From Massilia varians (lineage in GTDB: Bacteria; Pseudomonadota; Gammaproteobacteria; Burkholderiales; Burkholderiaceae_D): a stretch of DNA of 64,000 nucleotides. Below the pieces are notes generated by a model that saw only the letters and a program-made list of their open reading frames with translations, was not told where the DNA came from and searched no databases. Below are positions 38,801 to 47,100 of the stretch, piece after piece (position 1 is the stretch's first letter; every line of letters begins with the position of its first letter). Position numbers and translations under genes: made by a program. The stretch is from contig NZ_AP026966.1 of NCBI RefSeq assembly GCF_027923905.1, forward strand, positions 62,001-126,000. Direction: 5' to 3'.

Positions 38801-39914
38801 CGACGTGGTGGTGGCCAGCTACGGCCTGCTGCAACAGGAAGCGGCGCTGTTTGCAAAACGGCCATGGCACAGCATCGTGCTGGACGAAGCCCAGGCCATC
38901 AAGAACATGCACACCAAGCGCTCGCAGGCCGTGATGGCGCTGCAGGGGAGCTTCCGGATGGCGGCCACCGGTACGCCGCTGGAAAACCACCTGGGCGAGC
39001 TGTGGAACCTGTTCCGCTTCATCAATCCGGGCCTGCTGGGCAGCGCCGACCAGTTCCAGCTGCGCTTCGCCGGGCCGATCGAGAAGGCCCAGGACAAACG
39101 CGCCGAGCTGGGGGCCAGGAACCGCCTGCGCCGCCTCACCCAGCCCTTCATCCTGCGCCGCACCAAGGCCCAGGTGCTCACCGAGCTGCCGCCGCGCACC
39201 GAGATCGTGGTGCCGGTCGAGCTGACCCAGGAAGAAAGCGCGCTGTACGAATCGCTGCGCCGCGACGCCCTCGACAAGCTGGCCGCGCTCGAAGCGCCGG
39301 AGAGCCAGAAGTCGATCGAGATCCTGGCCGAGATGATGCGGCTGCGCCGCGCGGTCTGCAATCCGGAACTGGTGGCGCCCGGCGCCGGCATCGCCAGCAG
39401 CAAGCTGATCGCGTTTGCGCGCCTGGTCGACGGCCTGCTGGAGAACCGACACAAGGTGCTGGTGTTCAGCCAGTTCGTCGATCACCTGAGCCTGATCCGC
39501 AAGTACCTCGACGGCAAGCAGATCCCCTACCAGTACCTCGACGGCGCCACCTCGATGCAGGAGCGCAAGCGCCGCGTGGACGCCTTCCAGGCCGGCGAGG
39601 GCGAGCTGTTCCTCATCAGCCTGAAGGCGGGCGGCGTCGGCATCAACCTGACCGCGGCCGACTATGTGATCCACATGGACCCATGGTGGAACCCGGCGGT
39701 GGAAGACCAGGCCTCGGACCGCGCCCACCGCATGGGCCAGCAGCGCCCGGTCACCATCTACCGCCTGGTGGCGCGCGGCACCATCGAGGAAGGCATCGTC
39801 GACCTGCACGTCCGCAAGCGCGACTTGGCCGACAGCCTGCTCGAAGGGACCGAGATGGCCGCGCGCATGTCGCCGGGCGAGATGCTCGCCATGCTGAAAC
39901 AGGGCCTGGCGTAG
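35802..39914 (+). CDS. SNF2-family DEAD/DEAH helicase with long N-terminal region
   Basis: A 1,370-residue protein. The C-terminal 480 residues form a SWI2/SNF2 ATPase: Walker A DDMGLGKTLQAL near 932, DEAQ box near 1027 (LDEAQAIKN), ATGTPLENHLGELWNLFRF, then helicase C-terminal motifs VFSQFVDHLSLI, SLKAGGVGINLTAADYVIHMDPWWNP and DRAHRMGQQRPVTIYRL. The first 60 residues look like a winged helix (LLAMAGEPMGRQRILEHLMAIGLL); the next roughly 850 residues are helical and not assigned. It probably remodels nucleoprotein complexes. The ATG overlaps the S9 peptidase stop. It is a large SNF2 protein without adjacent restriction or defence genes. Confidence 0.88.
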   Translation: MTIERDTGEQAILALLAMAGEPMGRQRILEHLMAIGLLLPAGQWADELEHLRQEGLVTEAAGRGFTISPAAVRAILEQALASGLFRALQGAYERVTPLRRDWQGTPILRSYRQGLALLRMALFTGEPAATVMPLLEACLRCHEASYLHPLVEVCARPFSPALMERIHPHLRDGIFAELVNHAQREPALAPDIRAAAEAHAALGEPSIGLRVALAEHLILCGRLDDALALLAEVPDAPGLFLRSVIALLRDDLDTALPDVDKALKQLRRETGKRKAVFGGIGAHLYLTALLRSNQPAQLKLADAWLEIATRAVQRPDTAVVFQLSMLQEIRRGTVDAEVLASRSWEMALEPFTFRALMHHWLGLPQLQGKRQDIEDMLAQSERAGFDLLSAQLAGLLAQIGGPGAISHEARAGELRRRHRITDLTHWFEREEAWERQLNALINLQPALNAEVVRESRLVWMIRYDEHMGVQELEPREQKRDAQGGWSRGRAIGLKRLAEDAQQLEFLSAQDLQAVASIAGRRYYGSTGIRFEFERDKALASLVGHPLLFWMDSPGTRVELLPGEPELHVKARAGKVTISLHPTPGEQDGEAIVTRETPTRLRLVRVNEEHRRIAAIVGEGLEVPVEAERRVLRAISAISSIVTVQSDIGASPGDIEQVAADPRLHLHLRPYQRGLSMQVLVRPLEGGAYYSPGSGAESVIADVNGVRTEARRDLNAERDAERQLVGACHALEQAELEHGEWLLGQPLLCLELVDELRQLDPANVVVAWPEGEKFRVSKRANAKSVRIQVRRDRDWFAANGDIVVDEQRVMDLRSLLERVREGKSRFVALGDNEYLALSDELHRRLMELADYGTIIGDELRMHPLASFSLAELAREAGSVDSDAAWRRHLERIADSEAFTPTLPTTLQAELRDYQREGFEWLGRLAYLGVGACLADDMGLGKTLQALALLLTRAPEGPALVVAPTSVCLNWIAEAQRFAPTLNLTLFGPGERAATIDAAGPFDVVVASYGLLQQEAALFAKRPWHSIVLDEAQAIKNMHTKRSQAVMALQGSFRMAATGTPLENHLGELWNLFRFINPGLLGSADQFQLRFAGPIEKAQDKRAELGARNRLRRLTQPFILRRTKAQVLTELPPRTEIVVPVELTQEESALYESLRRDALDKLAALEAPESQKSIEILAEMMRLRRAVCNPELVAPGAGIASSKLIAFARLVDGLLENRHKVLVFSQFVDHLSLIRKYLDGKQIPYQYLDGATSMQERKRRVDAFQAGEGELFLISLKAGGVGINLTAADYVIHMDPWWNPAVEDQASDRAHRMGQQRPVTIYRLVARGTIEEGIVDLHVRKRDLADSLLEGTEMAARMSPGEMLAMLKQGLA

Positions 39915-39962
39915 GACGGCATTCCATGTGATCATGCCGCTTTTATGGATGAGTAAAGACGG

Positions 39963-40438
39963 ATGGATCTGGACAAAGCGGCAACGGGGCCACAGGCCCG
40001 CGTCATCGGCGTCAAGTCGTGGACGGCCTACGCCGGCGTGCTGGCGCTGGCCGCGCTGCTGTTCCTGGTCGCGGTGCCCTTCGCCTTCCGCTGGAACGAA
40101 CTGGCCGCCGCCGCGGTCATGGCGGGCTCGAGCCTGGTCGTCGGCTACCGCTTCCTGCTCGTGCGCAGCGTGCAGCTGTACTACGACGACATCGGCGTCT
40201 GGGTGGTCTCGGGCATCCTGCCGTGGACACGGGGCGTGGCCGGGGTGAAGTGGCGCGACATGATGGAAGCCAGCTACGCGGGCGGCTTCTTTGCCTGCGC
40301 TCGTACACGGTCCACATCGGCCACCGCTTCGACCGTGGCAGCAGCATCGTCCTGCACCAGATCGCGCGCGGACGCGAAGCCGTCGAAACGGTCAATGCCC
40401 TCCACCAGCAGATGATCCGTTCCGGCGCCGTCGATTAA
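39963..40438 (+). pseudogene. Small two-TM membrane protein gene, frameshifted
   Basis: The frame starting ATGGATCTGGAC codes for about 109 residues with two membrane segments (YAGVLALAALLFLVAVPFAF; LAAAAVMAGSSLVVGYRFLL) and YYDDIGVWVVSGILPWTRGVAGVKWRDM. Near 40290 the sense continues in the -1 frame as RSYTVHIGHRFDRGSS...IARGREAVETVNALHQQMIRSGAVD, ending at 40438. The first frame instead runs into low-complexity Ser/Thr/Arg sequence to 40415. This is best explained by loss of one base (real mutation or sequencing error). No function is recognised; the C-terminal part resembles a PH-like domain on a membrane anchor. Confidence 0.6.
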
Positions 40439-40565
40439 GCTTGAGCTAAGTGTCGGAATGTTTCAACAGTGCGCAAGCGGGCTGAATGGTGCTACTCTTC
40501 CGGGCTCCGCCTTGCGCTTGCCGCGCGGGTGAGGCCGACCTTCTCATGCACAGGGTTCGAACAGG

Positions 40566-42467
40566 ATGATGAAAACGAAGATCGCGCTGGCAGTCCTGCT
40601 GGCGAGTTTCGCGCTGGCGCCGGCCAGCGCCAAGACCACCAAGCCCGCCAAGGGCAAGGCCAAGGCCACCAAAGTGGTCAAAGCGAAAACGAATAAACCC
40701 AAGGCGCCAGTCAAGAAGGGGGCGAAGAAAGCGGCCGTTGCCACCGCTGCCGCAGCGACTGCCGCTACCGCCGTCGCAGCAACCCCGACCGCCAGCGCCA
40801 GCGAGAAGCGCCTCGACCGCCGCTTCGACTCGATGAGCATGCAGTACCTGACCGCCCTGTGGCGCGTCGATCCGGAAGGCGGCATCTATGTCGGCAAGTT
40901 CGACCAGGCCGCCAACCTGACCATTCCGGACGCCGCCACCCGCGCGAAAAAGCTGGCCTTCGCCAACGAATGGCTGGAGAAGTTCGGCAAGCTCGATACC
41001 CGCCAGCTGTCGAATCGCCAGCGCACCGACCTGGTCCTCTTGGTGAACAAGCTGGAAAAAGACCGCTGGAGCCTAGCGACCTGGCGCGAATACGAGTGGA
41101 ACCCGGCGCTGTACAACGTCGCCCAGCCGCTCGACCTGATCCTGAATACCGAATACGCCGCCAAGCCGCAGCGCCTGCGCACCATCCTCAAGCGCCTGGC
41201 CAACGTGCCGGCCTTCTATGCGGCGGCGCAGGCCTCGATCGCCAACCCGACACGCGAGCATACCCAGCTCGCCATCGCGCAGGCGCCGGGCACCATCGCG
41301 GTGCTGGCCGACCTGGGCAAGGCGGCGCAGGAATCGATCCTGACCCCGCAGGAAAAAGCGATCTTCGCGCAGCGCATCGCCAACGCCGGCACCGCGGTGC
41401 TGGCCTATGTCGACTTCCTCGATGCCCTGGACAAGAATGCGGCCGCGCCGCGTCCCTTCCGCGCCGGCAAGGAGCTGTACGAGCAGAAGTTCGCGCTCGA
41501 GATCCAGTCGTCCAGCAGCGCCGAACAGACCTTCCGCAAGGCCCTGGCCACGCGCGAGGAGCTGCTGGCCCGGATGAACACGATCTCGGACGAGCTGTGG
41601 CCGCGCTACATGGCGGGCGTCACCAAGCCGGCCGACCGCTTCCGGAAGATCGGCATGATGATCGACAAGCTGTCCGAGCGCCACGTCTCGCGCGAGAACT
41701 TCCTGCCCGAGATCCGCCGCCAGATCCCGGCCCTGCACAAGTTCGTCCTTGAAAAGAACCTGCTCAGCCTGGACGCCGACAAGCCCCTGGAAGTGCGCGA
41801 GACCCCGATGTACCAGCGCGGCGTGGCCGGCGCCAGCATCGACGCGCCGGGCCCGTACCGCCCGAAGGACAAGACCTATTACAACGTCACGCCGCTCGAC
41901 AACCTCACGCCGGAACAGGCCGAGAGCAGCCTGCGCGAATACAACGAATGGATCCTGCAGATCCTGAACATCCACGAGGCGATCCCCGGCCACTACGCCC
42001 AGCTGGTGTATGCGAACCGGTCGCCGTCCCTGGTGAAGTCGCTGTTCGGAAACGGCGCGATGGTCGAGGGCTGGGCCGTCTACGGCGAGCGCATGATGCT
42101 GGAAGCCGGCTACGGCGACAACGCCCCCGAGATGTGGCTGATGTACTCGAAATGGAACCTGCGCAGCGTCACCAACACCATCCTCGACTACAGCGTCCAC
42201 GTGCTCGGCATGCGCCAGCCCGAGGCGATCGACCTCCTGGTGCGCCAGGCCTTCCAGACCCGCCAGGAAGCCGACGAAAAATGGCGCCGCGTGACGCTGA
42301 CCTCGGTGCAGCTGACCAGCTACTACAGCGGCTACGAGCAGATCATGGCCCTGCGCGAACGCCGCAAGCAGCAGCTGGGCGAGCGCTTCAACCTGAAGGA
42401 ATTCCACGATCAGTTCCTCAGCTATGGCAACGCGCCGGTGAAGATGATTTCGGAACTGATGCAGTAG
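40566..42467 (+). CDS. Exported DUF885 family metallopeptidase
   Basis: A 633-residue protein with signal peptide MMKTKIALAVLLASFALAPASA, followed by an unusual Lys/Ala/Thr/Pro linker (about residues 23-80) and the DUF885 catalytic domain. The zinc motif is HEAIPGHYAQL near residue 470, with VEGWAVYGERMMLEAGYG downstream, as in this family of uncharacterised peptidases. It probably acts in the periplasm. A methionine one codon downstream is an equally plausible start. It is transcribed alone; two hairpins follow its stop. Confidence 0.87.
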   Translation: MMKTKIALAVLLASFALAPASAKTTKPAKGKAKATKVVKAKTNKPKAPVKKGAKKAAVATAAAATAATAVAATPTASASEKRLDRRFDSMSMQYLTALWRVDPEGGIYVGKFDQAANLTIPDAATRAKKLAFANEWLEKFGKLDTRQLSNRQRTDLVLLVNKLEKDRWSLATWREYEWNPALYNVAQPLDLILNTEYAAKPQRLRTILKRLANVPAFYAAAQASIANPTREHTQLAIAQAPGTIAVLADLGKAAQESILTPQEKAIFAQRIANAGTAVLAYVDFLDALDKNAAAPRPFRAGKELYEQKFALEIQSSSSAEQTFRKALATREELLARMNTISDELWPRYMAGVTKPADRFRKIGMMIDKLSERHVSRENFLPEIRRQIPALHKFVLEKNLLSLDADKPLEVRETPMYQRGVAGASIDAPGPYRPKDKTYYNVTPLDNLTPEQAESSLREYNEWILQILNIHEAIPGHYAQLVYANRSPSLVKSLFGNGAMVEGWAVYGERMMLEAGYGDNAPEMWLMYSKWNLRSVTNTILDYSVHVLGMRQPEAIDLLVRQAFQTRQEADEKWRRVTLTSVQLTSYYSGYEQIMALRERRKQQLGERFNLKEFHDQFLSYGNAPVKMISELMQ

Positions 42468-42481
42468 CAACACTTTGATTT

Positions 42482-42541
42482 TGCACAGGAAACCGCCTGT
42501 GCACAACCGCACAAGCGGCGTGCTCGCGCGCTCGCTTGTGC
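42482..42541 (+). terminator. Two consecutive hairpins after the DUF885 gene
   Basis: TGCACAGG (42482-42489) pairs with CCTGTGCA (42496-42503); GCACAAGCG (42509-42517) pairs with CGCTTGTGC (42533-42541). No T tract. The rest of the 298-bp gap 42468-42765 contains a short leader-like frame (42603-42632) and no gene. Confidence 0.45.
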
Positions 42542-42765
42542 GCAATATCTCCGAGGCTAGAATGGGCTTGCCGCTCCCATCCCCATCAGCCGGAGACCTT
42601 CGATGAGCTTCCTCCCCGCGCCGGCGTCCTAGCGACGCACCCGCCAGTCTTTCCTCTCGTTTCACCCGTTTCACCGACTCCGCATGCGGAACCGGCGCGG
42701 CCTCGCCACGTCCCTCCGCAAGCGCCTACGTAGTGCAGACAAACGAACAGAACGGAGACTTTCAC

Positions 42766-44502
42766 ATGGCATGCATGTTCAAACGGGCCGCGTTCGCCGC
42801 CGCCTGCCTGGCCCTGGCCATCCCTGCGTCGGCCCAGTTGCAGGCCGGACCCGGCGCCTGGAGCGCGAACCAGACCTGGGCCACCGACACGGCCAATGGC
42901 GGCGCCCTCACCGGCTACTACTACTGGCCCGCGACGGCGCCGCTACTCGACGGCAAGCGCGCACTGGTGCTGGTGCTGCACGGCTGCGCCCAGACCGCGG
43001 CGAACGACGTGATCGCCAGCAGCAGCGACGCCGGCTACAACTGGAAGGCGGCGGCCGACCAGTACGGCGCCGTAATCCTCGCGCCGAACGCCACCGGCAA
43101 CCTGTACGGCGCCCACTGCTGGGACTGGGCCGCCACCAACCGCAGCCGCAGCTATGGCCACAACGCGGTGCTGCTCGACCTGATCAACCGCTTCGTGAGC
43201 AACCCGCAGTATGCGATCGACCCCAAGCAGATCTACGTCACCGGCCTGTCCTCGGGCGGCGCCAAGACCATGGTGATGGGCTGCGTGGCGCCCGACGTCT
43301 TCGCCGGCATCGGCATCAATGCCGGGCCGGCGCCGACGGTGAGCACCTCGCAGATCGGCACGGTCCCCTCCGGCACCACCTCGAGCAGCGTGGCCGGCAG
43401 CTGCAGCTCCTGGGCCGGCAGCAACGCCAGCCACTTCGCCACCCAGGTCACAGGCGTGGTCTGGGGCACCAACGACTACACCGTGGCCCAGGCCTACGGC
43501 CCGCTCAATGCCGCGGCCATGCGCCAGGTCTACGGCGGCAGCTACACGAAAGGTGCGGCAGTCACGGTGCCGACGGGCGGCAGCAACGTGCCCTACCTTG
43601 ATTCCAACGGCAAGCTGCGCACCTCGGAAATCGTGGTGACGGGCATGGGCCACGCCTGGCCAGCCGGCACCGGTGGCCAGAACAGCAATTATGTCGACGC
43701 GACCAAGGTCAACTATCCTGCCTTCGTGATGGATTTCTGGTTCAAGAACAACCTGCGCGTGGCACGCGCGGCAGCGCCCGTCATGAGCGCGTGCAGCGCC
43801 AGCGTATCCGGGTCGACGATCACCGTGAACGGCGCCGCCACCGATCCGGCCGGCGGCATCGGCAGCTACCGCGTGGTGCTGAACGGCCCGTCCCCGGTCG
43901 ACGACAGCGCCGCCGGCAGCGGCGCCAGCTTCAGCAAGGCCTATGCGGCGCGCGCCGACGGTTATTACTCGGGCACGGTCACCGCGACCAACAACACGAC
44001 CGGGCTGACTTCGAACGCCTGCAGCATCCCACAATTCCTGGTCGGCACCGCGCCGGCCCTGCAGCCGCCCGCCGGCCTGGCCGCCGGCGAGCGCACGGCA
44101 AACAGCATCGCGCTCAGCTGGAACGCCGCGAACGGCGCCACCGGCTACAACCTCTACCGCAACGGGACGAAGCTCAATGGCACGCCGCTGGCCGGCACCG
44201 GCTACCTTGATGCCGGCCTGGCCGCGGCCACCAGCTACACCTACCAGGTGTCAGCCACGGGCAATGGCGGTGTCGAGAGTGCGAAGTCGGCCAGCGTGAC
44301 GGCGTCGACCACCTCGGGTTTCGTGTGCACGACGGCGACCGCCAGCAACTATGCGCACGTGACGGCGGGGCGGGCCCATGACGGCGGCGGCTATGCGCTG
44401 GCCAACGGCTCGAACCAGAACATGGGATTGAACAATACCTTCTACACGACGACGCTGGCGCAGACCGCGGCAGGGTATTACGTCATCGGCAATTGTCCGT
44501 AA
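42766..44502 (+). CDS. Extracellular PHB depolymerase family esterase with fibronectin type III domain
   Basis: A 578-residue secreted enzyme. Signal peptide about 1-23 (FKRAAFAAACLALAIPASA); alpha/beta-hydrolase catalytic domain about 40-340 with HGCAQ, lipase-box-like GLSSGGAKT (Ser near 163) and GMGHAWPAG (His near 307); a linker with Ig-like segments; a fibronectin III domain about 440-525 (SIALSWNAANGATGYNLYRNG); and a C-terminal domain GRAHDGGGYALANGSNQNMGL of the polymer-binding type found in PHB depolymerases. It should hydrolyse polyhydroxybutyrate or similar polyesters outside the cell. GGAG at 42754-42757 supports the ATG at 42766. Confidence 0.9.
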   Translation: MACMFKRAAFAAACLALAIPASAQLQAGPGAWSANQTWATDTANGGALTGYYYWPATAPLLDGKRALVLVLHGCAQTAANDVIASSSDAGYNWKAAADQYGAVILAPNATGNLYGAHCWDWAATNRSRSYGHNAVLLDLINRFVSNPQYAIDPKQIYVTGLSSGGAKTMVMGCVAPDVFAGIGINAGPAPTVSTSQIGTVPSGTTSSSVAGSCSSWAGSNASHFATQVTGVVWGTNDYTVAQAYGPLNAAAMRQVYGGSYTKGAAVTVPTGGSNVPYLDSNGKLRTSEIVVTGMGHAWPAGTGGQNSNYVDATKVNYPAFVMDFWFKNNLRVARAAAPVMSACSASVSGSTITVNGAATDPAGGIGSYRVVLNGPSPVDDSAAGSGASFSKAYAARADGYYSGTVTATNNTTGLTSNACSIPQFLVGTAPALQPPAGLAAGERTANSIALSWNAANGATGYNLYRNGTKLNGTPLAGTGYLDAGLAAATSYTYQVSATGNGGVESAKSASVTASTTSGFVCTTATASNYAHVTAGRAHDGGGYALANGSNQNMGLNNTFYTTTLAQTAAGYYVIGNCP

Positions 44503-44640
44503 ACCTGCGCAAGGACAGGGTCTTGCTTCGGCCTTGTCCTGGCGCGTCCTTACTCAACAGTCCGCTTGATGGGGGATAAGCCATGCCGGGCAGTGCTTCG
44601 TAGCATTAGGTGTCTCCGTTTTCACGATAAGGATGCCTGA

Positions 44641-45438
44641 ATGAAACCATTCCTGCCCTTGCTAGCCCTTGCTTCCCTGTCCCTCGCCGGCTGCGCCACC
44701 TCGCCCAGCATCGGCGCCTCGGGCGCCAAGACCGTGGCCACCGGCGCGGCCGGCGGCGGCAACGCCGTCGGCGCCAACGAGCGGCTCGAGCGCTGCGACA
44801 AGAGCCTCGGCACGCTGGCCATCGTCGAGGAGGCGAACCAGCCCTGGCTGAACCAGTTCACCTCGGAGTACCGCATGCAGAGCACGGTGCCGCTGCTGCG
44901 CATGATCATCCAGCAGTCGAACTGCTTCGTCATCGTCGAGCGCGGCCAGGCCATGCGCAGCATGCAGGGCGAGCGCGCCCTGATGGAGTCCGGCGAACTG
45001 CGCAAGACCAGCAACTTCGGCAAGGGCATGATGGCCGCGGCCGACTACACCATGACGCCGTCGATCACCTTCAGCCAGAAGGGTACCGGCGGCCTGAATG
45101 GCCTGGTCGGCGGCAGGATCGGGGTCGTGGCCTCGCTGGTGGGCGGCTCGATGAAATCGAACGAGGCCTCGACCATGCTGCTGCTGACGGACAACCGCTC
45201 GGGCGTGCAGCTGGCGGCCGCCGAGGGCAGCGCGCAGAACTGGGACTTCGGCTTGCTGGCCGGCTTCTTCAAGGGCGGACTGGCAGGCGCGCATGGCTTC
45301 AGCAACTCGCCGCAAGGCAAGGTGCTGGCGGCGTCCTTCATGGATTCGTACAACCAGATGGTGAAGGCGGTGCGCGCCTACAAGGCCCAGTCGGTGGAGG
45401 GTGGGCTGGGCAATGGCGGGGTGCTGCGCTCGAACTGA
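44641..45438 (+). CDS. CsgG/HfaB-like lipoprotein
   Basis: A 265-residue lipoprotein with lipobox LAGC (Cys 18). The mature part has the CsgG-like pattern RCDKSLGTLAIVEEANQPW...VPLLRMIIQQSNCFVIVERGQ and ADYTMTPSITFSQKG, and ends in a long DSYNQMVKAVRAYKAQ helix. CsgG family members form outer-membrane export channels or sit in peptidoglycan/cell-envelope assemblies; no curli genes are adjacent, so this is a paralogue of unknown partner. It is convergent with tatC, 21 bp away. Confidence 0.78.
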   Translation: MKPFLPLLALASLSLAGCATSPSIGASGAKTVATGAAGGGNAVGANERLERCDKSLGTLAIVEEANQPWLNQFTSEYRMQSTVPLLRMIIQQSNCFVIVERGQAMRSMQGERALMESGELRKTSNFGKGMMAAADYTMTPSITFSQKGTGGLNGLVGGRIGVVASLVGGSMKSNEASTMLLLTDNRSGVQLAAAEGSAQNWDFGLLAGFFKGGLAGAHGFSNSPQGKVLAASFMDSYNQMVKAVRAYKAQSVEGGLGNGGVLRSN

Positions 45439-45459
45439 GCGGTCGCAGCGCGAGTTCGC

Positions 45460-46212
45460 TTACGCGTGCTCTTCAGGGGCGCGCGTCATGCGCGCGAACA
45501 TCGGCGCCACGATCAGACCCAGTTCGTAGAGCAGGCACATCGGGATGGCCAGCGCCAGCTGGCTGACCACGTCCGGCGGCGTGACGATGGCGGCGATGAC
45601 GAAGGCGCCAACGATCACGTAGGAACGGATCTCGCGCAGTTTCTCGATGCTGACGATCCCCATGCGCACCAGGATAATGACCACCACCGGCACCTCGAAG
45701 GTGGCGCCGAAGGCCAGGCACATCGACATGACGAAGTCGAGGTAGTTCTCGATGTCGGGCGTGACCGCGATCGAGGTCGGCGCGAACTCGCCGATGAAGT
45801 GGAACACGCGTCCGAACACGAAGAAGTAGCAGAAGGCCACGCCGCCGATGAACAGCAGCGAGGACGAGATCACCAGGGGCAGCACCAGGCGCTTCTCGTG
45901 CGCATACAGGCCGGGCGCAACGAAGGCCCACAGTTGGTAGAACACCCAGGGCAGCGACAGGATGAAGGCCAGCAGCAGCGTGACTTTCATCGGCACCAGG
46001 AAAGGCGAGACGACACCGGTCGCGATCATCTTGGCCCCGGGCGGGAGCGACGCGATCATCGGCGCGGCCAGCAGGTCGTAGACCTGCGAGGGTCCCGGCC
46101 AGATGAACAGGGCCGCGCAGGCGATGGCGATCCCGATCGATGCCTTGACCAGGCGGTCACGCAGTTCGACGAGGTGGGAAATGAAAGTTTCGCCTGCGGC
46201 TTCTTCGGTCAT
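45460..46212 (-). CDS. tatC: Sec-independent protein translocase subunit TatC
   Basis: A 250-residue inner-membrane protein with six hydrophobic segments. Conserved TatC features are FISHLVELRDRLVKA at the N-terminus, FYQLWAFVAPGLYAHEKR in the first periplasmic/cytoplasmic region and GATFEVPVVVIILVRMGIVS. It is the receptor for twin-arginine signal peptides. Third gene of tatABC, with its start adjoining the tatB stop (0 bp gap). Confidence 0.97.
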   Translation of the reverse strand: MTEEAAGETFISHLVELRDRLVKASIGIAIACAALFIWPGPSQVYDLLAAPMIASLPPGAKMIATGVVSPFLVPMKVTLLLAFILSLPWVFYQLWAFVAPGLYAHEKRLVLPLVISSSLLFIGGVAFCYFFVFGRVFHFIGEFAPTSIAVTPDIENYLDFVMSMCLAFGATFEVPVVVIILVRMGIVSIEKLREIRSYVIVGAFVIAAIVTPPDVVSQLALAIPMCLLYELGLIVAPMFARMTRAPEEHA

Positions 46213-46740
46213 CTAGAAAAAGGAAGTCTTGGATTTGCTTGAACCCGGCCGGAACTTGCGCACGCGCGCGGCGCCGGAGAGCACATGGGTCTTGCCGTTT
46301 GTGCGGTGCTTGTACCAGGCCGGCACGCTTGATGTCCGCACCAGCTTCTTGCGGCGGAAGTCGCGCGCCTTGCGCTCGATGTCGGCGGTGCTGACGAAGG
46401 ACGACATGCCGGAAGAGTACGTGGAAGAGGAAGAGGAAGAGGAAGAAACATGCTCCCTGCCGTCCCACAGCGCCTCGACCTCGTCGACGTGGCTGGACAT
46501 GGACTGCTCCACCTCGTCCTTGAACGATTGCGCGCTCTCGTGCACTTCCTTGTGCAGGTTGCGCAGCTCGTCGAGCTCGATCTCGCGGCTGACCTCGGAC
46601 TTGACGTCGTGCAGGTAGCGCTGGGCGCGCCCGTACAAGGTGCCCGCCATGCGCGCCACCTTCGGCAGCTTTTCAGGGCCGATCACGATCAGCGCAACAA
46701 CGCCGATGATCGCCAGCTTCGACAGTCCGAGATCGATCAT
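46213..46740 (-). CDS. tatB: Sec-independent protein translocase subunit TatB
   Basis: A 175-residue protein with the N-terminal TatB anchor MIDLGLSKLAIIGVVALIVIG, the hinge PEKLPKVARMAG and an amphipathic helix, then a long charged helix (VSREIELDELRNLHKEVHESAQSF). The C-terminal part has an eight-Ser run encoded by four TCTTCC units (plus-strand GGAAGA at 46423-46446) and a basic Lys/Arg/Ser tail, longer than in enteric TatB. TatB forms the receptor complex with TatC. It lies 9 bp downstream of tatA. Confidence 0.95.
   Translation of the reverse strand: MIDLGLSKLAIIGVVALIVIGPEKLPKVARMAGTLYGRAQRYLHDVKSEVSREIELDELRNLHKEVHESAQSFKDEVEQSMSSHVDEVEALWDGREHVSSSSSSSSTYSSGMSSFVSTADIERKARDFRRKKLVRTSSVPAWYKHRTNGKTHVLSGAARVRKFRPGSSKSKTSFF
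46423..46446. repeat. Hexanucleotide microsatellite inside tatB
   Basis: Four perfect GGAAGA units (TCTTCC on the coding strand) encode eight serines. The unit is two codons, so gain or loss would change length without a frameshift. Confidence 0.9.
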
Positions 46741-46749
46741 GCCCGTGGA

Positions 46750-46995
46750 TCAGTGACGGGACTTGTCGCGGGCTTCCACGTCGATGGTGGACTTGTCGGC
46801 CACCTGTTGCGGCGGCTGCATGGTGGTCGAAGCAGCGTTCGGATTGGCCTTGTCTTCCTCGCCCTTCACGCCATCCTTGAAGCCTTTCACGGCCTTGCCG
46901 AGATCGCCACCGATGTTGCTGATCTTTTTGGTGCCGAAAATCAGCATCACGACCACCAGGACGATTACCCAGTGCCAAATACTCATTGAACCCAT
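46750..46995 (-). CDS. tatA: Sec-independent protein translocase subunit TatA
   Basis: An 81-residue protein with the N-terminal membrane helix [15 protein letters not shown], the conserved hinge [23 protein letters not shown] and an acidic/polar tail. The ATG at 46995 has GGAGA about 8 nt upstream; a second in-frame Met three codons later is possible. TatA oligomers form the translocation pore. First gene of tatABC. Confidence 0.96.
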   Translation of the reverse strand: MGSMSIWHWVIVLVVVMLIFGTKKISNIGGDLGKAVKGFKDGVKGEEDKANPNAASTTMQPPQQVADKSTIDVEARDKSRH

Positions 46996-47100
46996 TTCTA
47001 TCTCCTAGCGAGGCGCCTGGCGCCTGTAAATTCGGGAAAGCGTCTGTTTCAGTATACGCCATATGGGGCGTCTTGCCCCCACTAAAATCTTAGTTGAGGC

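Noticed and set aside
36201..39935. A 1,244-codon antisense open frame on the minus strand over the SNF2 gene
   Set aside because: High-GC third-position bias of the sense gene creates long antisense frames; the translation is Gln/His/Arg/Ala-rich low-complexity sequence with no domain, while the plus-strand frame has full SNF2 motifs.
40270..40310. A programmed -1 frameshift in the small membrane-protein gene
   Set aside because: The local sequence does not form a standard X-XXY-YYZ slippery heptamer, so mutation or sequencing error is simpler.
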